Shown: positions 49,834-61,364 of the stretch, piece after piece
Layout of the letters: each line of letters begins with the position of its first letter
How positions within the stretch are numbered: the first letter of the stretch is position 1
Source of the DNA: Sipunculus nudus
Taxonomy: Eukaryota; Annelida; Sipuncula; Golfingiida; Sipunculidae
Direction: 5' to 3'
Assembly: GCA_026874595.1 (NCBI GenBank)
Contig: CM049307.1
Coordinates: 75,308,643 to 75,372,642 of the forward strand
Length of the DNA: 64,000 nt
Program-made: the position numbers and the translations under genes
Notes under the pieces: generated by a model
Seen by the model: the letters and a program-made list of their open reading frames with translations, nothing else
The model's database searches: none
Told to the model about the DNA's origin: nothing

Positions 49834-49859
49834 GTACTGAAGTAAACTATTCATTGATG

Positions 49860-50065
49860 TAGGGGCGGGTCCAGTATTTTGGAAATGGGAGTGTCCAAGC
49901 CAGGAAGACTAAAAAGAAAATCTAAAAAAGAGTTCTCTGAACCAGAAGGGGGGGGGGCAAGGCAGGGGAAAATAGTTTAAAACCCTGAAAAAAGGCTGTC
50001 GCGGCTAAAAAGGAGTGGGTTCGGACCACCCCCTTCCCCCTCCCCATCTCCTTGATCCGCCACTG
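49860..50065. mobile_element. Short inverted-repeat element (CAGGGGCGGATCC family), copy 5
   Basis: Left end TAGGGGCGGGTCCAG, right end GATCCGCCACTG, flanked by TGATG on both sides (49855-49859 and 50066-50070). It lies in the intron just after the SRCR exon. Confidence 0.65.
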
Positions 50066-51729
50066 TGATGCCATTTGTCCGTGTTACCATATAATGCGGT
50101 GGCCCACGAAATACTGAGACACAGCATTATGTCTTTTTCTTTAAGGGAAGTAGATTTAATCAGTTTTAAATCGGAAGTATTGTATTAAATTCAACTAGAG
50201 ACTGATGTTTTAAATTTAATCTTTCAGGTATATACCTTCAGCGATGTTGTTCCGTGATTTCAAGTGCTGGAATTACATCCCTTACATTTTATTGAATTGT
50301 ACACGTTTCTGCAGTTGTTTTAGGGGAATGTTTGTGTTTTCCTTCTAAATTAAGCTAGCCTCCTTTTTTACAAGTTTCTAATGTTACTGTCAGTGTCGTT
50401 AGATATACCGGCTCTGAAAAGGTATATTAATAGGTTTAAATCTGAATAGGTCCCAGTACGGCAATATATTCCCATTTAATAATGATGTTTCGTATTCTGG
50501 CGTCTGTGCAGCTTCACCTTAGTGAAACGAAAACGTTTACTCATTATTTTTTAAGGATAGCGCCTGTGCAGGATCAGGTTAGTGAAATGAAAATCCGTCA
50601 CCATTCACCGTAGGGAGGCTGACGTCTTTGCCGGTGTACGTTAATGAAATGAAAATATGTCACTCAGTTTTGTTAGTCTATACATGGACCTTCGTGTCCT
50701 CTGATTTATCTATGCCGGACGGACATAACGGTTCAAGGGCCAAATGTAAATTCAGCATAGATCGAACCTGTCGCAACGAACTTGTAACAATCATTCCAGG
50801 AGCATCGGCTGAAATGACACACGCAGCACTTGTGTGACCCCGTGCATAGGGCCACAACACCTGTCAATCAGGAGATGACCTGACTAATTTTGTCCCCAAA
50901 AATGTAACATGTGTTCCCGCCGGCTGAAACATCGCGAGTCGCGTTGGCTCAGGAACCTGAGATATCTCAAACATAGATATATTAGAAGGTTCATTTATGG
51001 ACTCCTATGATCAATATAGTAAGGCTCACATCTATGTCTATGCAGGTTCACGTGCCAATCACGTGAGTGAAATGAAAACGTGTTACGGGTAATGTTTACA
51101 TCTACACATGCATACATTTTTAGTTTTTGAGAGTTAATTTTTTTCTAGTCAAGCTGGTTAATCAGAAACGCTTAAATCCTTATTAGTATTTGCATAAACA
51201 GTTGTCAATCAACAGAAGGCTGGGATCTTCGTGTGTCATTGCCTTACATCTAATATGTGTAGACCAGTACAGACTTTTTTTCAGCCTTATGTGGTTGGGC
51301 TGTCAAAAGTGTGCTGGTTATCTATGTATTTTGGGCTTATTTACAGCAAATCACAAGGTTAATTCTAAACTTTTTAAGCCAAAACTGTTATACAGGGCTC
51401 CTGCAAGGCTTTCACGGCATAATCGTGTTTTACTCGGCTATTTACCACATGTTCTGCATAAGCAGCATTTTAAAGTCTAATTAAATGGTTAAGATAGCTG
51501 TACTGCAACTGTTGTGACTGCAACACTTAAATGGACAGTTCTTCAAAAGAGCTGAATGTTTTTCATAACAGCAGGTCTATATGAAACAATTATTCAAAAT
51601 TAACAGTTGTATAGGAAACATGATTGTGAAGTGAAAACATGTATAGGAAAATATAGCAGATTCAGGCCTAAATGCTGGAAATATAGGAAACTATAGGAGA
51701 CAATGTTTAAATATATATTGGTGTTTCTC
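50066..51729. other. Intronic sequence, no gene recognised
   Basis: Includes three or four echoes of GTGAAATGAAAA(C/T)GT with GGCGTCTGTGCAG (50499-50660, 51040-51090), suggesting a small degenerate repeat. No exon found. Confidence 0.35.
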
Positions 51730-54060
51730 TTACACGGTTCGTAAATTGGAACGGCCCCCAACCTCACAATTTTGCAACCGGGGGAAGGTGGTACCGTGTT
51801 CCTCTCCAGGCAACACCTTGATGAGAAATAACCTAGGCTTTCAGATCCGTCTGTGTCACGCTATGGGTGACACGTTGGTCCGCTGCCAGAGAGAAATCAG
51901 CGTTTTACGTTCTTTAGTCCCGTGGGACATGTTCCAAATGTCTCAGTAAAGCAGGTGATCGCGGCGGCCACATATCGCAAGCAGCGCAAAATAAGGCTCA
52001 AACTTCATATTTCCTCTTCAGGCACTCCCCCGCCCTCAGAACTCTTGTCTCTAGGGGAGGAAGGGGAGGGCCTAGGGAGAAGGGGTCGGCTCTTCCAGTT
52101 TTAAGACTGCTCCCGATAAAAAGACGGAGGTAAGTGCCCTCTCGGACAGTCTCGGCTCCAGAATGGGTAACCCTAGCTTCTCTCACAGTATTAGCTCAGA
52201 CAGAGGAGCCGGCCCCTATACCTCTAACCCTCCGTAAGACATGCCTTTCCTTACCTTTGCCGTCTCGACGCCTAACCCCCGTGCGACATGCCTTTCCTTA
52301 CCCCTGCCGTCTAGACGTCACAAGTCTGCCTTGTGGCGTCCCGGTCGTATACAGAAGATTCCAAATTCCAGGATTCGCTCAGATCCATGATGACGTCTCT
52401 GTGGTCTAACATATTTACAGAACAACAGCTATTCCGTCTGTTCTTCCTCTTTCAGATTCTTGGAACACCTTTTTGCGATGGAAACCCTTATGCTTGATCC
52501 AGGCACCACCGCCTCCCTACTCCAGTTATCAACTGCTACCAGCGGCCAGCCGATTCTAAACCCTTAGTCAGGGATGGAAGATCGACCACAGGCCATGACT
52601 TACCCCCTGTCGCCAATGGAGATAGGGGCAACTGGACGAGCTTCGGTGCTAACCTCGATGTCTACGGCGAAAGGTCCCGACCCGGAGACACAGGACAAGA
52701 CCTCTCCCGAGGAGCCCGAGGAGGAAGACCTAATCTTTCCTGCTAGACAGGGGAGCCCGCTTTCGGCGACAGGACACTGCCCAACCTTCTCAGTTCAAAA
52801 GATATGAAGAAACCGCACAGTCATTACGGACTCACGCCGGGTTCACGCTCCCCTTTGACGCTAATTTACCGATGAGCTACCCGAAGCTATTTTCGAATTT
52901 AAGGAGGAGGAAGTGACAGACTACTGGAACAATGCTCGAAAAAATAGCCTGGGCCCAATGCAAAGCAGACATGCCAGACGGGGGGTAGCGGGGTTGGGGG
53001 GGGGGGGGGGGGTCAGAGAGACGACCCTGCTTACTCTCTCAGTTCAAAAGACATTAAGGAACCACACAGTCATCATGGACTCACGCCAGGTTCACGATCC
53101 CCTTCGGAGCTAGTATCCCCTTGGCCAGGTCAACCTGCATTGAATTCGGACCAGCAACGGCTGGAATCATTTCATCGGAAACATTTCTGTTGGGATTAAT
53201 CTCGGCACGGGAACTATTAACGGAATTCGACGGCCTCCCTCTGACTTCATCGCCCATCAAAGGGTTAGATGCAACAATGGCCGACTTAGAAAACTTCAAC
53301 TGCCATGCTGCGGGCCTCAGTAACGACGCTCAGGCATTATTCGGTCTACTATAGTACGACCAGGATCACACGGCCCTGAACGCAACAAAGTGCATTATAC
53401 CGAGTGTCAAACAGCTTAATCTAGCTATCTGGTGATTGGCAGAGAATATCGTACTCCAGCGTAGACAAGCAGCCTTGAGACAACCAAACAGATCTCTCCA
53501 AAGTTGCAACAGTCATAGGTTTAAGAGATATATGGTCAACCCTTCACAGGCAGCACCCTCTCTGGTCGAAACCTGAATGGGGGTTAACAATAACTCGAGC
53601 AGAAAGCGAATAAGATGCCTAATGTCGAAATTCAATCTCGCTGTATCTATGAACATTTCTCGGTCCATCGCTCAGCGCCCATGAGGTCTTTGACGGCGCC
53701 CAAATTTTATAAAATCCCAAGCCATCCGGCCAGCCAAACATTTTTTGTGTGCTTTGCATACCGTAACCCATGTATATCAATTCCGCGTGCTACCATTCGG
53801 CCACTGTCTTGCTCCCTATAGAGCTTTTCGAGGTTGGCAGAGATGGTATTCCTCAGATCCCGGATATCTCAGCCATCCCATACTTCGAAGATTGGCTGAC
53901 GATCGGATCGTAGGAGTGATGTCCAGGCTCTCCAGGCCTATACGGCATCCACTTTGGTCGCTTCTGACGGTTCGTCTGCTTGATTTCCTCCGGAGGACCC
54001 AACGGGTTTCCGAGGCCTCTGTTCCGGCGTATTCCGGCGCTCCCGCACGGTAATCATAAC
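51730..54060 (+). mobile_element. Degenerate DIRS-like retrotransposon
   Basis: GC-richer than its surroundings and full of broken + strand frames. In the RT region one frame reads YQFRVLPFGHCLAP (about 53768-53815, the LPFGLxxAP motif of DIRS/Ngaro-type reverse transcriptases). A shifted frame reads YFEDWLTIG at 53881, standing for the catalytic YLDDW. Upstream fragments (EPEEEDLIFPARQGS, LENFNCHAAGLSNDAQALF) would belong to a gag-like region. Multiple stops and frameshifts show it is dead. No termini identified. Confidence 0.5.
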
Positions 54061-54673
54061 TACGGTGTTTTTAACTGCCCGGTGCGGGTCCTTAGATAGG
54101 ATCTGTTGCTGATCTCCTCCGCAAAGGTATTTGGAAGTTTTCTAATGCCTTTTCGGAATTCTATCTCCATGATGTCATCCGCAGATCCGATCCTCTCCCT
54201 CCAACACTTTGGCGGAATCGTTGCTATGGAAAGTGTGGTGCAGATTTCATCTTAGTGATCCTTTCCGTCCGGTTTTCAGTCTGGCTCTCATAGCTCAGTC
54301 AGAAGTGACCTATGTTAGTCCACGTAGTAAAACTCTTTACCATTTCCTCGTGAACTGAAGTTTCGTAAGTGGACCGAGTAGGTGATTCATTATTCTTCCA
54401 CCCTTTGGTAGTTTTGGCTGGGTCTTGCCACGTAAGTATCTGACAGTCTAAGTTACTATTAACAAGGGGAACGGGCTGCTAGGAGAGGACCCCCCTCCGG
54501 TGGAAAATTGGAGGGCTGTTCAAATTTTTTACCGTGTCAGGGAAACAATAAAGGTCAAGGTTATAGCTCGGTCAGTGTAACTTACAATTCACGAGTAATT
54601 GATAAGTTCAATTGTGAGTGGACATTATTTGTCTAGTTTCATGGACTGGGTCATATTACTGAAATTTATACAG
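54061..54673. other. Intron before second SRCR exon
   Basis: The first part may be the 3' end of the DIRS-like relic; the rest is AT-rich with no recognised gene. Confidence 0.35.
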
Positions 54674-54815
54674 GCAGACTTCCAAGCATTTTCAAGTTAT
54701 CGAGGAATCCTTCAGATGTACCAGCCTGGAAAATGGCGTAATATTTGTGACAAGCAATTCGGGATGGAAGAAAGCATCATAGCTTGCCGCCAGCTCACCA
54801 ACATGCATCACGTAC
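54674..54815 (+). CDS. SRCR domain 2, first half (receptor exon)
   Basis: Acceptor ATTTATACAG, phase 0, which fits the phase-0 end of the exon at 49833. It reads ADFQAFSSYRGILQMYQPGK, then WRNICDKQFGMEESIIACRQ. This is the family pattern G-x-(V/L)-x-(V/M)-x3-G-x-W-x2-(I/V)-C-D ... A-x-x-(V/A)-C-R-Q-L. The donor is GTATTA at 54816 (end in phase 1, needed by the next exon); the better-looking GTACGT at 54812 would put the next exon out of frame. SRCR domains serve in pattern-recognition and adhesion receptors. Confidence 0.66.
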
Positions 54816-55163
54816 GTATTATATAAACGGACCAGAATTAAGGTGTAGTTATGCAATGAATAATGTTGATTTTTTTTCTATATTGTAATAAAGGGCCATG
54901 TATGTCGAGGAAATGTGAGATTGACAAACCACAGGAGAACAGACAGAAGCACCCCAGCCATACAAAATGTCCCCCTGAAATTAGGAGACCCTCTCAAAAT
55001 CTCCGGACAACCTCCTTCCCCCTGTCTGAAAAACAGGTCAGAAGCACACGTCCCAGAATATCATAATTTTTGTTGAAATTATATTTTGGCAATATGGAAG
55101 AAATGTTGGTTCAGTTCTAAACATGCTGTGTTTCAATCACATGCATGTTTAAATCATACACAG

Positions 55164-55294
55164 GAGATGCCCCAAGAGCAACGCCGATTAACGTTGGGTT
55201 CGATTCGGGGACAACTGACACGACAGAATGCTTTTTACGACAGGGATTAACCTTCACGCGATTGGGCTCTACTGAGGCTGTAGACTGTGTGACA
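55164..55294 (+). CDS. SRCR domain 2, second half (divergent)
   Basis: Acceptor CATACACAG, phase 1 in; donor ACA|GTAAGT, phase 0 out. Reads DAPRATPINVGFDSGTTDTT, then ECFLRQGLTFTRLGSTEAVD and CVT. The end (STEAVDC) matches the closing part of SRCR domains (SEDAGVxC), but the central tryptophan and one cysteine are missing, so this half is shortened or diverged. Confidence 0.5.
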
Positions 55295-57195
55295 GTAAGT
55301 CCCTATTTGCATATATTGTACCTGATAAAGATGATTATAGAAATGGTTATATATTTATTTTTTATAGGGGTTATCGCGCTGTTTGCTTTTCTTTAGCATT
55401 TGAAAACGATGACATTTTAATTTTGTTGTACATGACGTAAAGACAGATTTTTCAGCACTGACTCTTTTGTATAAAAATTATCTCGAAAAAACACGTGGAC
55501 ACGGGTACTGGTACAGACTATAGGTATTCTTTTTGATTTTGCGAGAGTCACCCAAATTATGCAAATTCTGCACTTAACTTGTCATATGTGATCGACTGTG
55601 TACAAAGCCAACGCTTTCCTGATTTGTTGCTCGAACTGTCCTGCTCATGATTATTCGTTTAATGAAAATGCTATAAAGATCAAGTATAGTTAATGTTTAG
55701 GTCAAATTGGGGAATCATCTATAAAAGAACAGGAAGCAGAACTCCAGGCGCAGTTCCAAACATGCATGATATAAAAACAGTTATTACCGTTTCACATAAT
55801 AATATATATATTCTTTCAAACGGATTGAAGTGTCACACCCCTAAAGGTATGAATGACCAGTTCTTTTAAATGGTAGATCAAACCGGCTGAAACTCATACA
55901 TACACTCCAAGCGTCCACTTAAGAAATACATAATCACTAAGTCCGTTATGTTCACGGCACAGGGAAGTCCTCTTTGTTTATACGGTTCCTGGTCACATGA
56001 CCATCGCACACGTGACATCGGAATGTCAAGCCGCTCGCTCAGTCTGTTTGTTCTTGTATATATACAATGGGCTCCAACAATCATCAGTTCCTCCCTGGAA
56101 TACACATCGCCCCTAGGGGCACAGTTCACGCAGCACTGACCGATAGGCGAACAGCCTATTATAAAAGAACTTAGAATCAATGTCTTTCACAGCTGATGCC
56201 TCCAGCACTAGGTAACGAAATTTATCTCCACACAACGATATTCAGAACCTCTAACGTTTCGCGTGTAAATAATGTCTTTGGCCTGTTACTGGAAGCGTTC
56301 ACAACAGATACAAAAACGCCGGATTACCAGTCCGTCGGTAATTGCAATATCCTCTCTGAAGTCCGTTACAAAGGTATCAGTGTGACCCTCCTCAGACACT
56401 GACTGTTTACACCTACAGACATCGTCTCCCAGCTTCCCAGGCTCTGATGAACGCAGACGTGCCTCAAGACTGCAGACAATCGTCAGACTCCCCCAAACTG
56501 GCACGCTGAAAAGACAGTTGTATCGATTTTTTTCGCAACCAGGGATTATATGTGCTTGCTGACGTCACATGTCCTGACTGTCTTCTGGCCAATCATTTCA
56601 CTCTATTATGCCGACTGTCACTTATAACATGACTATTAAAATGTAATCATCTCCAGAGATAAAACCCTGAGAAAAAGCAAACTAAGCAGGTGTTCGGCCT
56701 TTGAAGTCTACAGTAAACAACGTTACTATAGATACCGACTAGACAGAGACCGCTCCAAAGGAATTAAACTGTACTGAAATTTACATCAAACGAGGCACCT
56801 GTGCTCTCTAACCTAAGTTCTCTCGCTAACATCTAAACATGATACTCCATATTAATGTACAATAAATTATAATAACAATCATCTGGTCATACCCCTTACT
56901 TTAACATGCAACTAAGCAATATAACTAAGTCACAGTCCTCTGGTGACATGCAGTATATCATTACTGTATTTCCTCCCGAAAGGACTTGTTTTCCAGCAGA
57001 AATTGACACCCTGTTGAAAGAAAATATATCAGAAAAAATGTTTGCCTTTGTGTCTCAGCAGTTATTGAAGTGTATTAAAGAACAAATTTCTGAATGTGCC
57101 GAATCACTTCAGGAGAAACTGTATTTGTGTATGTGTCCGATCACTTCAGATGAGACATTATTTGTGTATGTTCCCGATCACGATCACCATTTCAC
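55295..57195. other. No firm gene; weak candidate exon at 56930-57200
   Basis: A phase-0 frame after GTCACAG (56929-56935) reads SSGDMQYIITVFPPERTCFP and on with CIKEQISECAESLQEKLYLC. It would fit the phase-0 exit of the exon at 55294, but the acceptor has no polypyrimidine tract and the frame runs into a repeat end, so I do not call it. Minus-strand frames at 55878-56504 (VYSREELMIVGAHC) may be retrotransposon relics. Confidence 0.25.
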
Positions 57196-58170
57196 GTTTT
57201 TAGCTCAGCTGACGTAAATTCAACTGAGCTGTAGCGATCACCGTTGTCCGTCTGCCCGGCCGGCCGTCCCCGCAGTCGTCCGATAACAGGTTACAAATCA
57301 TAACCGCTGGATCTAGGTACGTCTAACTAAAGGCCCATGGAGGATAATAAAAATGTTCTTGAAAAACTAAAATCAGGTCACTGCGACTTATATCCTCTAA
57401 GGGGCTCGAAAGTACCCCCCCCCCCCCCCCAGAATAATTAAAAAGTTGATACAAAAGCTCCAGTATCTGAATAACCTATGTCTTGATTGCCATGATTCTT
57501 TCCATGCATATTGATCATGGAGTGTTTCATCAGTTCTTGAAGACTGGCGGTGCCACTTTCATTTTAAAAATAATTCTTACGCATTTTTTTTCTATTTTTG
57601 AGACCTTCAAATGACAGAGTGCGGACGTTTATATGGCACAAACTCTAACCCTTACACCAAGAAACTTCTGACTTACATCTAGGAGGACCTTCGGAAATTT
57701 CCTTGGAAACTTGAAATTAGGTCATGATGACCTACTTTCTGCGAACTACGGGCCAAAATCATGAGTTTAAGCACCCTGTACGTCAGATGGCACAATGTGT
57801 ATCTATTTGGCCTAGAATTTTAACATAGAGTTCAGGGAGATCGTGCGCAAATCTCCATGGAAACCTGAAATTAGGTTACAGTGACTTATACTCCGCGAGC
57901 TACTCGCTAAAAAACATGATTTTAAGCACCCACACAGTCAGACGGGTCTCAAATCTACTGTTGCACCTAGAATCTTCTAAATGGACATCTTGGGAGGTCC
58001 CTGAAAAAATTCCCTGAACAACTGAATTTAGGCCACTGCGACATATATTCTCTGAGTTACGGGGCCTGTTATTGCACAACAGAATAATAAAAATTTGATA
58101 CAAACGCTCCAGTATCTGAATAACTAATGCATTGATTGCCATGTTTCTTCCAAGGCATATTGATCATGGA
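57196..58170. repeat. ~300-bp tandem array with AGCTCAGCTGA start (inverted relative to 27.4-28.9 kb)
   Basis: Starts TTTTTAGCTCAGCTGACGTA, then GTCTGCCCGGCCGGCCGTCC, and contains CTGGATCTAGGTACGTC, GACCTTCAAATGACAGAGTG and AAGCTCCAGTATCTGAATAA cassettes, which are the complement of words in the 27410-28888 array. A poly-C tract lies at 57415-57430. Confidence 0.55.
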
Positions 58171-59394
58171 ATGATTCATAAGGCTGATAATATTGACTTA
58201 TTTAAAAGCCGTCTGACCGAAGTGGTGCATTAGAGCAGCCACCCCTCTCAACAGAGAGATATCCTGTAAGGGGAGTTGCTGATTAACCTACAAGAAAAGA
58301 AAAAAGACAAGATAAAATTATCACACTGTCTAGGGGTAAACAAAACACAGGTTTATTCCGGTAACGCCCAGACTGGCTCCAAATTACAATACAATTCTCC
58401 CACAGTTCTTAGGCTTTCGTCCGCCGTTAATTGGCTCATACAAAGTCAACAAAACTTCTAACGCCCTCCTTCTAGGACCAATACTCGTCTTAACTCGATA
58501 CAACCCGTCTGGTGCAAATCCACATCTCACAACACGTCTCGCTGCAAAAGCTTCTAGACTGATTCTCTTCTCCGGCTCTGGAGCCGGCTTCTATAATTAC
58601 CTGCCGTAAAGAAACTTCGGGAAAGTTCTAGTCAACGAATGTTCCACAGACTTCTCTGCATGGAAATCACCAGCATAGCCTCCCAGAAGCTTCTAGACCT
58701 CCAGAATGTTCAGTCAGCTAATCATAACAAACCATATCCTAGTAAGTTCCATCGCTTGATACATAAACAAACCGATCTACTGATTAACACAATCAATGAT
58801 AACAATAAACACAACAATATTAATATTATTTAACTACGTTTCCCTTAACATATGATATCTTATTTACCATAACTTGACCTTGTAAATACATTTGTGTCAG
58901 ATATAACTGCAATGCAAGTGAAGTCCATCTGTAGACGTAGACGTGTTGAACGACTGGAAACCAGTGATCATTTCAGGATACCAAACCAGATCTGGATGAT
59001 AGCGATTCATTTGACAAAGCTCTTCCAGACAAAACACTACATGTCAAAGGGAAGCATGTCAAGGTTACAAAAGGGTCTAAGGAGCGCATCACGTCTACCT
59101 GAAGGACCAGTTCAAAAGCACATCATAATTGGCAAGTGCAGCAACTCATAATGTTCCAAGCGCCAATGAAAACAACTTGTCCGTCAAATGGGAGTTTAAG
59201 AAGAAAGTTTGGGTGACACGGGAGATTTATACCTGGTGAATACACAGCTATATAATTAGAAAATGAAGAGAGAAGCCCGACATGTATTGGTAGTGGGCAG
59301 CGCTCCAATCCACCCAAAATATTTCATGTTGACGACTGTAAAACGAAGATATCAACCGGCAAACCTCCAGCCAGAGGTCGTTTCTTCTCGAAAC
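58171..59394. other. No gene recognised
   Basis: 58330-58640 is unusually rich in CTTCTAG(A/G) and CCGGCT text (TCCGGCTCTGGAGCCGGCTT, a perfect-arm palindrome near 58575), suggesting an inserted element. The 85-codon frame at 58894-59151 follows an acceptor-like TTTGTGTCAG but matches nothing I know. Confidence 0.35.
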
Positions 59395-59735
59395 GAACCT
59401 CTTCTGTTTGGGCATTGCGGGTCGGTCGGGACTACTTGTCTCAAATGTCAAACTTCAAAACCAAAATTTGTTACATTTCAAGGAACACATTCTGTTTACA
59501 TTTCAAAGGCACATGTTTACAAAATATTACTTATTCCGTAAATTCCCTACCACAAAAAGTAAGCCTATGTTAATGTAATTTGCGTTAATACATTTCTTAT
59601 CCAACACTTGAACGGACTACATTGTCCTCTTCACTACATTTATAACTACACCGCTTGTGTGTCGAGAATCCCAAGAGCATTGTGGAGGTCAGATTTTGAC
59701 TCCAACAATCCCTAAACAGTAGAGTCGTACTCCAG
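59395..59735 (-). repeat. Dispersed repeat, arm 2 (inverted partner of 47620-47935)
   Basis: GTCGGTCGGGACTACTTGTC, ACTACATTGTCCTCTTCACT and TCCAACAATCCCTAAACAGT are the complement, with changes, of words at 47620-47935. It ends about 45 bases before the lectin-like exon. Confidence 0.65.
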
Positions 59736-59782
59736 ACTCCAGACCAAGGCATAATGAAGACAAAGTACATGTTTTTTCCCAG

Positions 59783-60151
59783 ATGAATAAAGGGGAAGAT
59801 CGGCAACTGTTATATCTAAATCCGTGTCAGTTTTGGATTAAATTAACTGGATCCCCGCTACGTTTCGGGAGGGGGGTTGGGGGGTTAAATGATCCATCAA
59901 ATGCGAAATGGGTATGGCATGAATCAAGCACATATTCTGTTCCATATATACCGTGTTTGACTCTTTCGTGGCGTGGGTTTCCGATTTGCGATATTCGCAA
60001 AAGGGAAACAGTCTAGATAAGGCCTCTCTTCTGCACGAGCCATTATCTTACTACAGCCTTATTCAGTATTGGCATCTCATGAATGTTACCCATGACTGTA
60101 GCGCCAACAGTCAACAGACGTATTTTATTAACCCAGAATTAAAATATTTAG
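59783..60151 (+). pseudogene. C-type-lectin-like domain exon, frameshifted
   Basis: After GTTTTTTCCCAG the phase-0 frame reads LLYLNPCQFWIKLT, later KWVWHESSTYSVPYI and WRGFPICDIRKRET, then TAG at 60014. The neighbouring frame goes on SLDKASLLHEPLS to NVTHDCSANSQQTYFI and leaves at TTAG|GTAAAT in phase 1. FWIxLT, WxW, WRxxP and DCS...YFI follow the order of C-type-lectin folds; the calcium-site EPN motif is not seen, and the first part of the domain should lie upstream. The frame change falls at the AAAAGGGAAA stretch (59999-60008). This is either a real lesion or a base-level error. The fold call is by eye. Confidence 0.45.
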
Positions 60152-60254
60152 GTAAATAATAATAAACCTTTTACATTATTTGCAAATTCATGTGTCATAT
60201 AGGGGAAGTCATTTATAAAAACCTTTATATTTTTTTTTCGTCTCGCCCTTACAG

Positions 60255-60437
60255 TGGTGAAAGTCACAAAGACTCCACATCAGATAGCTTGCCCAGACAG
60301 TATGATCGGTAAACAACAACCAGACCCTTTAACACCCACTCAAGTGGCCTCCTCGACGCCAGTAATCCATGTTACTTGTGTCCTCGGTGGCGGTGGTTTG
60401 TGTGGTCCTCTTGGTGTTCTTCCATTCATAAACACAA
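60255..60437 (+). CDS. Exon of the SRCR/lectin gene, unknown fold
   Basis: Acceptor TCTCGCCCTTACAG, phase 1 in and phase 1 out (ACAA|GTAAGT), 183 bases. Reads VKVTKTPHQIACPDSMIGKQ, then a P/T-rich stretch (PDPLTPTQVASSTP) and VIHVTCVLGGGGLCGPLG. The preceding exon ends in phase 1, so the junction is in frame. Symmetric 1-1 exons are common in extracellular modular proteins. Three cysteines; no domain recognised. The gene appears to continue beyond this point. Confidence 0.5.
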
Positions 60438-61364
60438 GTAAGTATATATCCCATGCTTTTGAATAATATCAGAAACTTGTCTTAAAACAATCCACAACCA
60501 CCACCCGTTGGTCCCAGACCATCAAGTAAACCCAAGTACCACTGACCAGTTGATCGGAATTCGGATGAGTATCCACAGATCACACGCTACCCTTCAAAAT
60601 GAGCCTCACAATCGAGTGGTATAACCTTCCTGTTATTGCTATGACAGTGGGTTGTAGCGGCCAAGTTTGTTGCTTTGCTCTGTGTGCTTCGGTATCCACC
60701 ATCCGACTATCGAACGGCACAACCTGAACCATGGAAAGTACTTCGTATTACTGATCATAACTATAGTTGTGCAATCCATGTAAAAAAATAATAGTTCATA
60801 AAATAGTTTATATAATCATCAAAATGGCTTCGTCTGTATTACCTGTGATGTGTTAGGAAACCATGCGCGTACGTTTTTCGTGTGTTTTACTTTGACAGTG
60901 CGTTTCCAGGCTTTTTGCCCTTTTCAAAATGGCACCCAGCACGTTTAAGTTAACGTATCTTTTCGCACCTCTAAATCGTCCGGTTGACGAAAACATATCT
61001 GCAACCATACGCCGGACCATTTACAGCTAAAATGAACATATTTTCTTATGTGGTTCTGCTTGTTTTTTTTTCACGTGCGCGTCCACATCCACATCCGCGA
61101 AAATGCAAACGCCACTTAAAGGGACCCAATCACCTTTAAAGCATGTTGAGTTAACACGAAAACAAGTGACCCATGGGTCATGACGCTCAGCTGACTGGGA
61201 AGAGATTCACAAAAGGAAATTTTATCATCAGAATGGAAGTATATACTCATTCAACTGAAGCACCAAACATATTTACCAACAGGCCAAGATTAAGTCTGTA
61301 TTTATATATCTATAAATAGAGAAAAAATGTGTAAACTTTCAAAACTAGAACATGGGTAGCCCAC
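60438..61364. other. Intron or downstream sequence
   Basis: Contains the SINE at 60610-60790 and no recognised exon. Several CACGTG-like and CGCGTACG motifs occur at 60865-61090, without further support. Confidence 0.35.
60610..60790 (+). mobile_element. Degenerate SINE (TAGCGGCC core family)
   Basis: GTGGGTTGTAGCGGCCAAGT, CTCTGTGTGCTTCGGTATCC and ACCATGGAAAGTACTTCGTA parallel the copy at 34250-34440. Confidence 0.5.
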
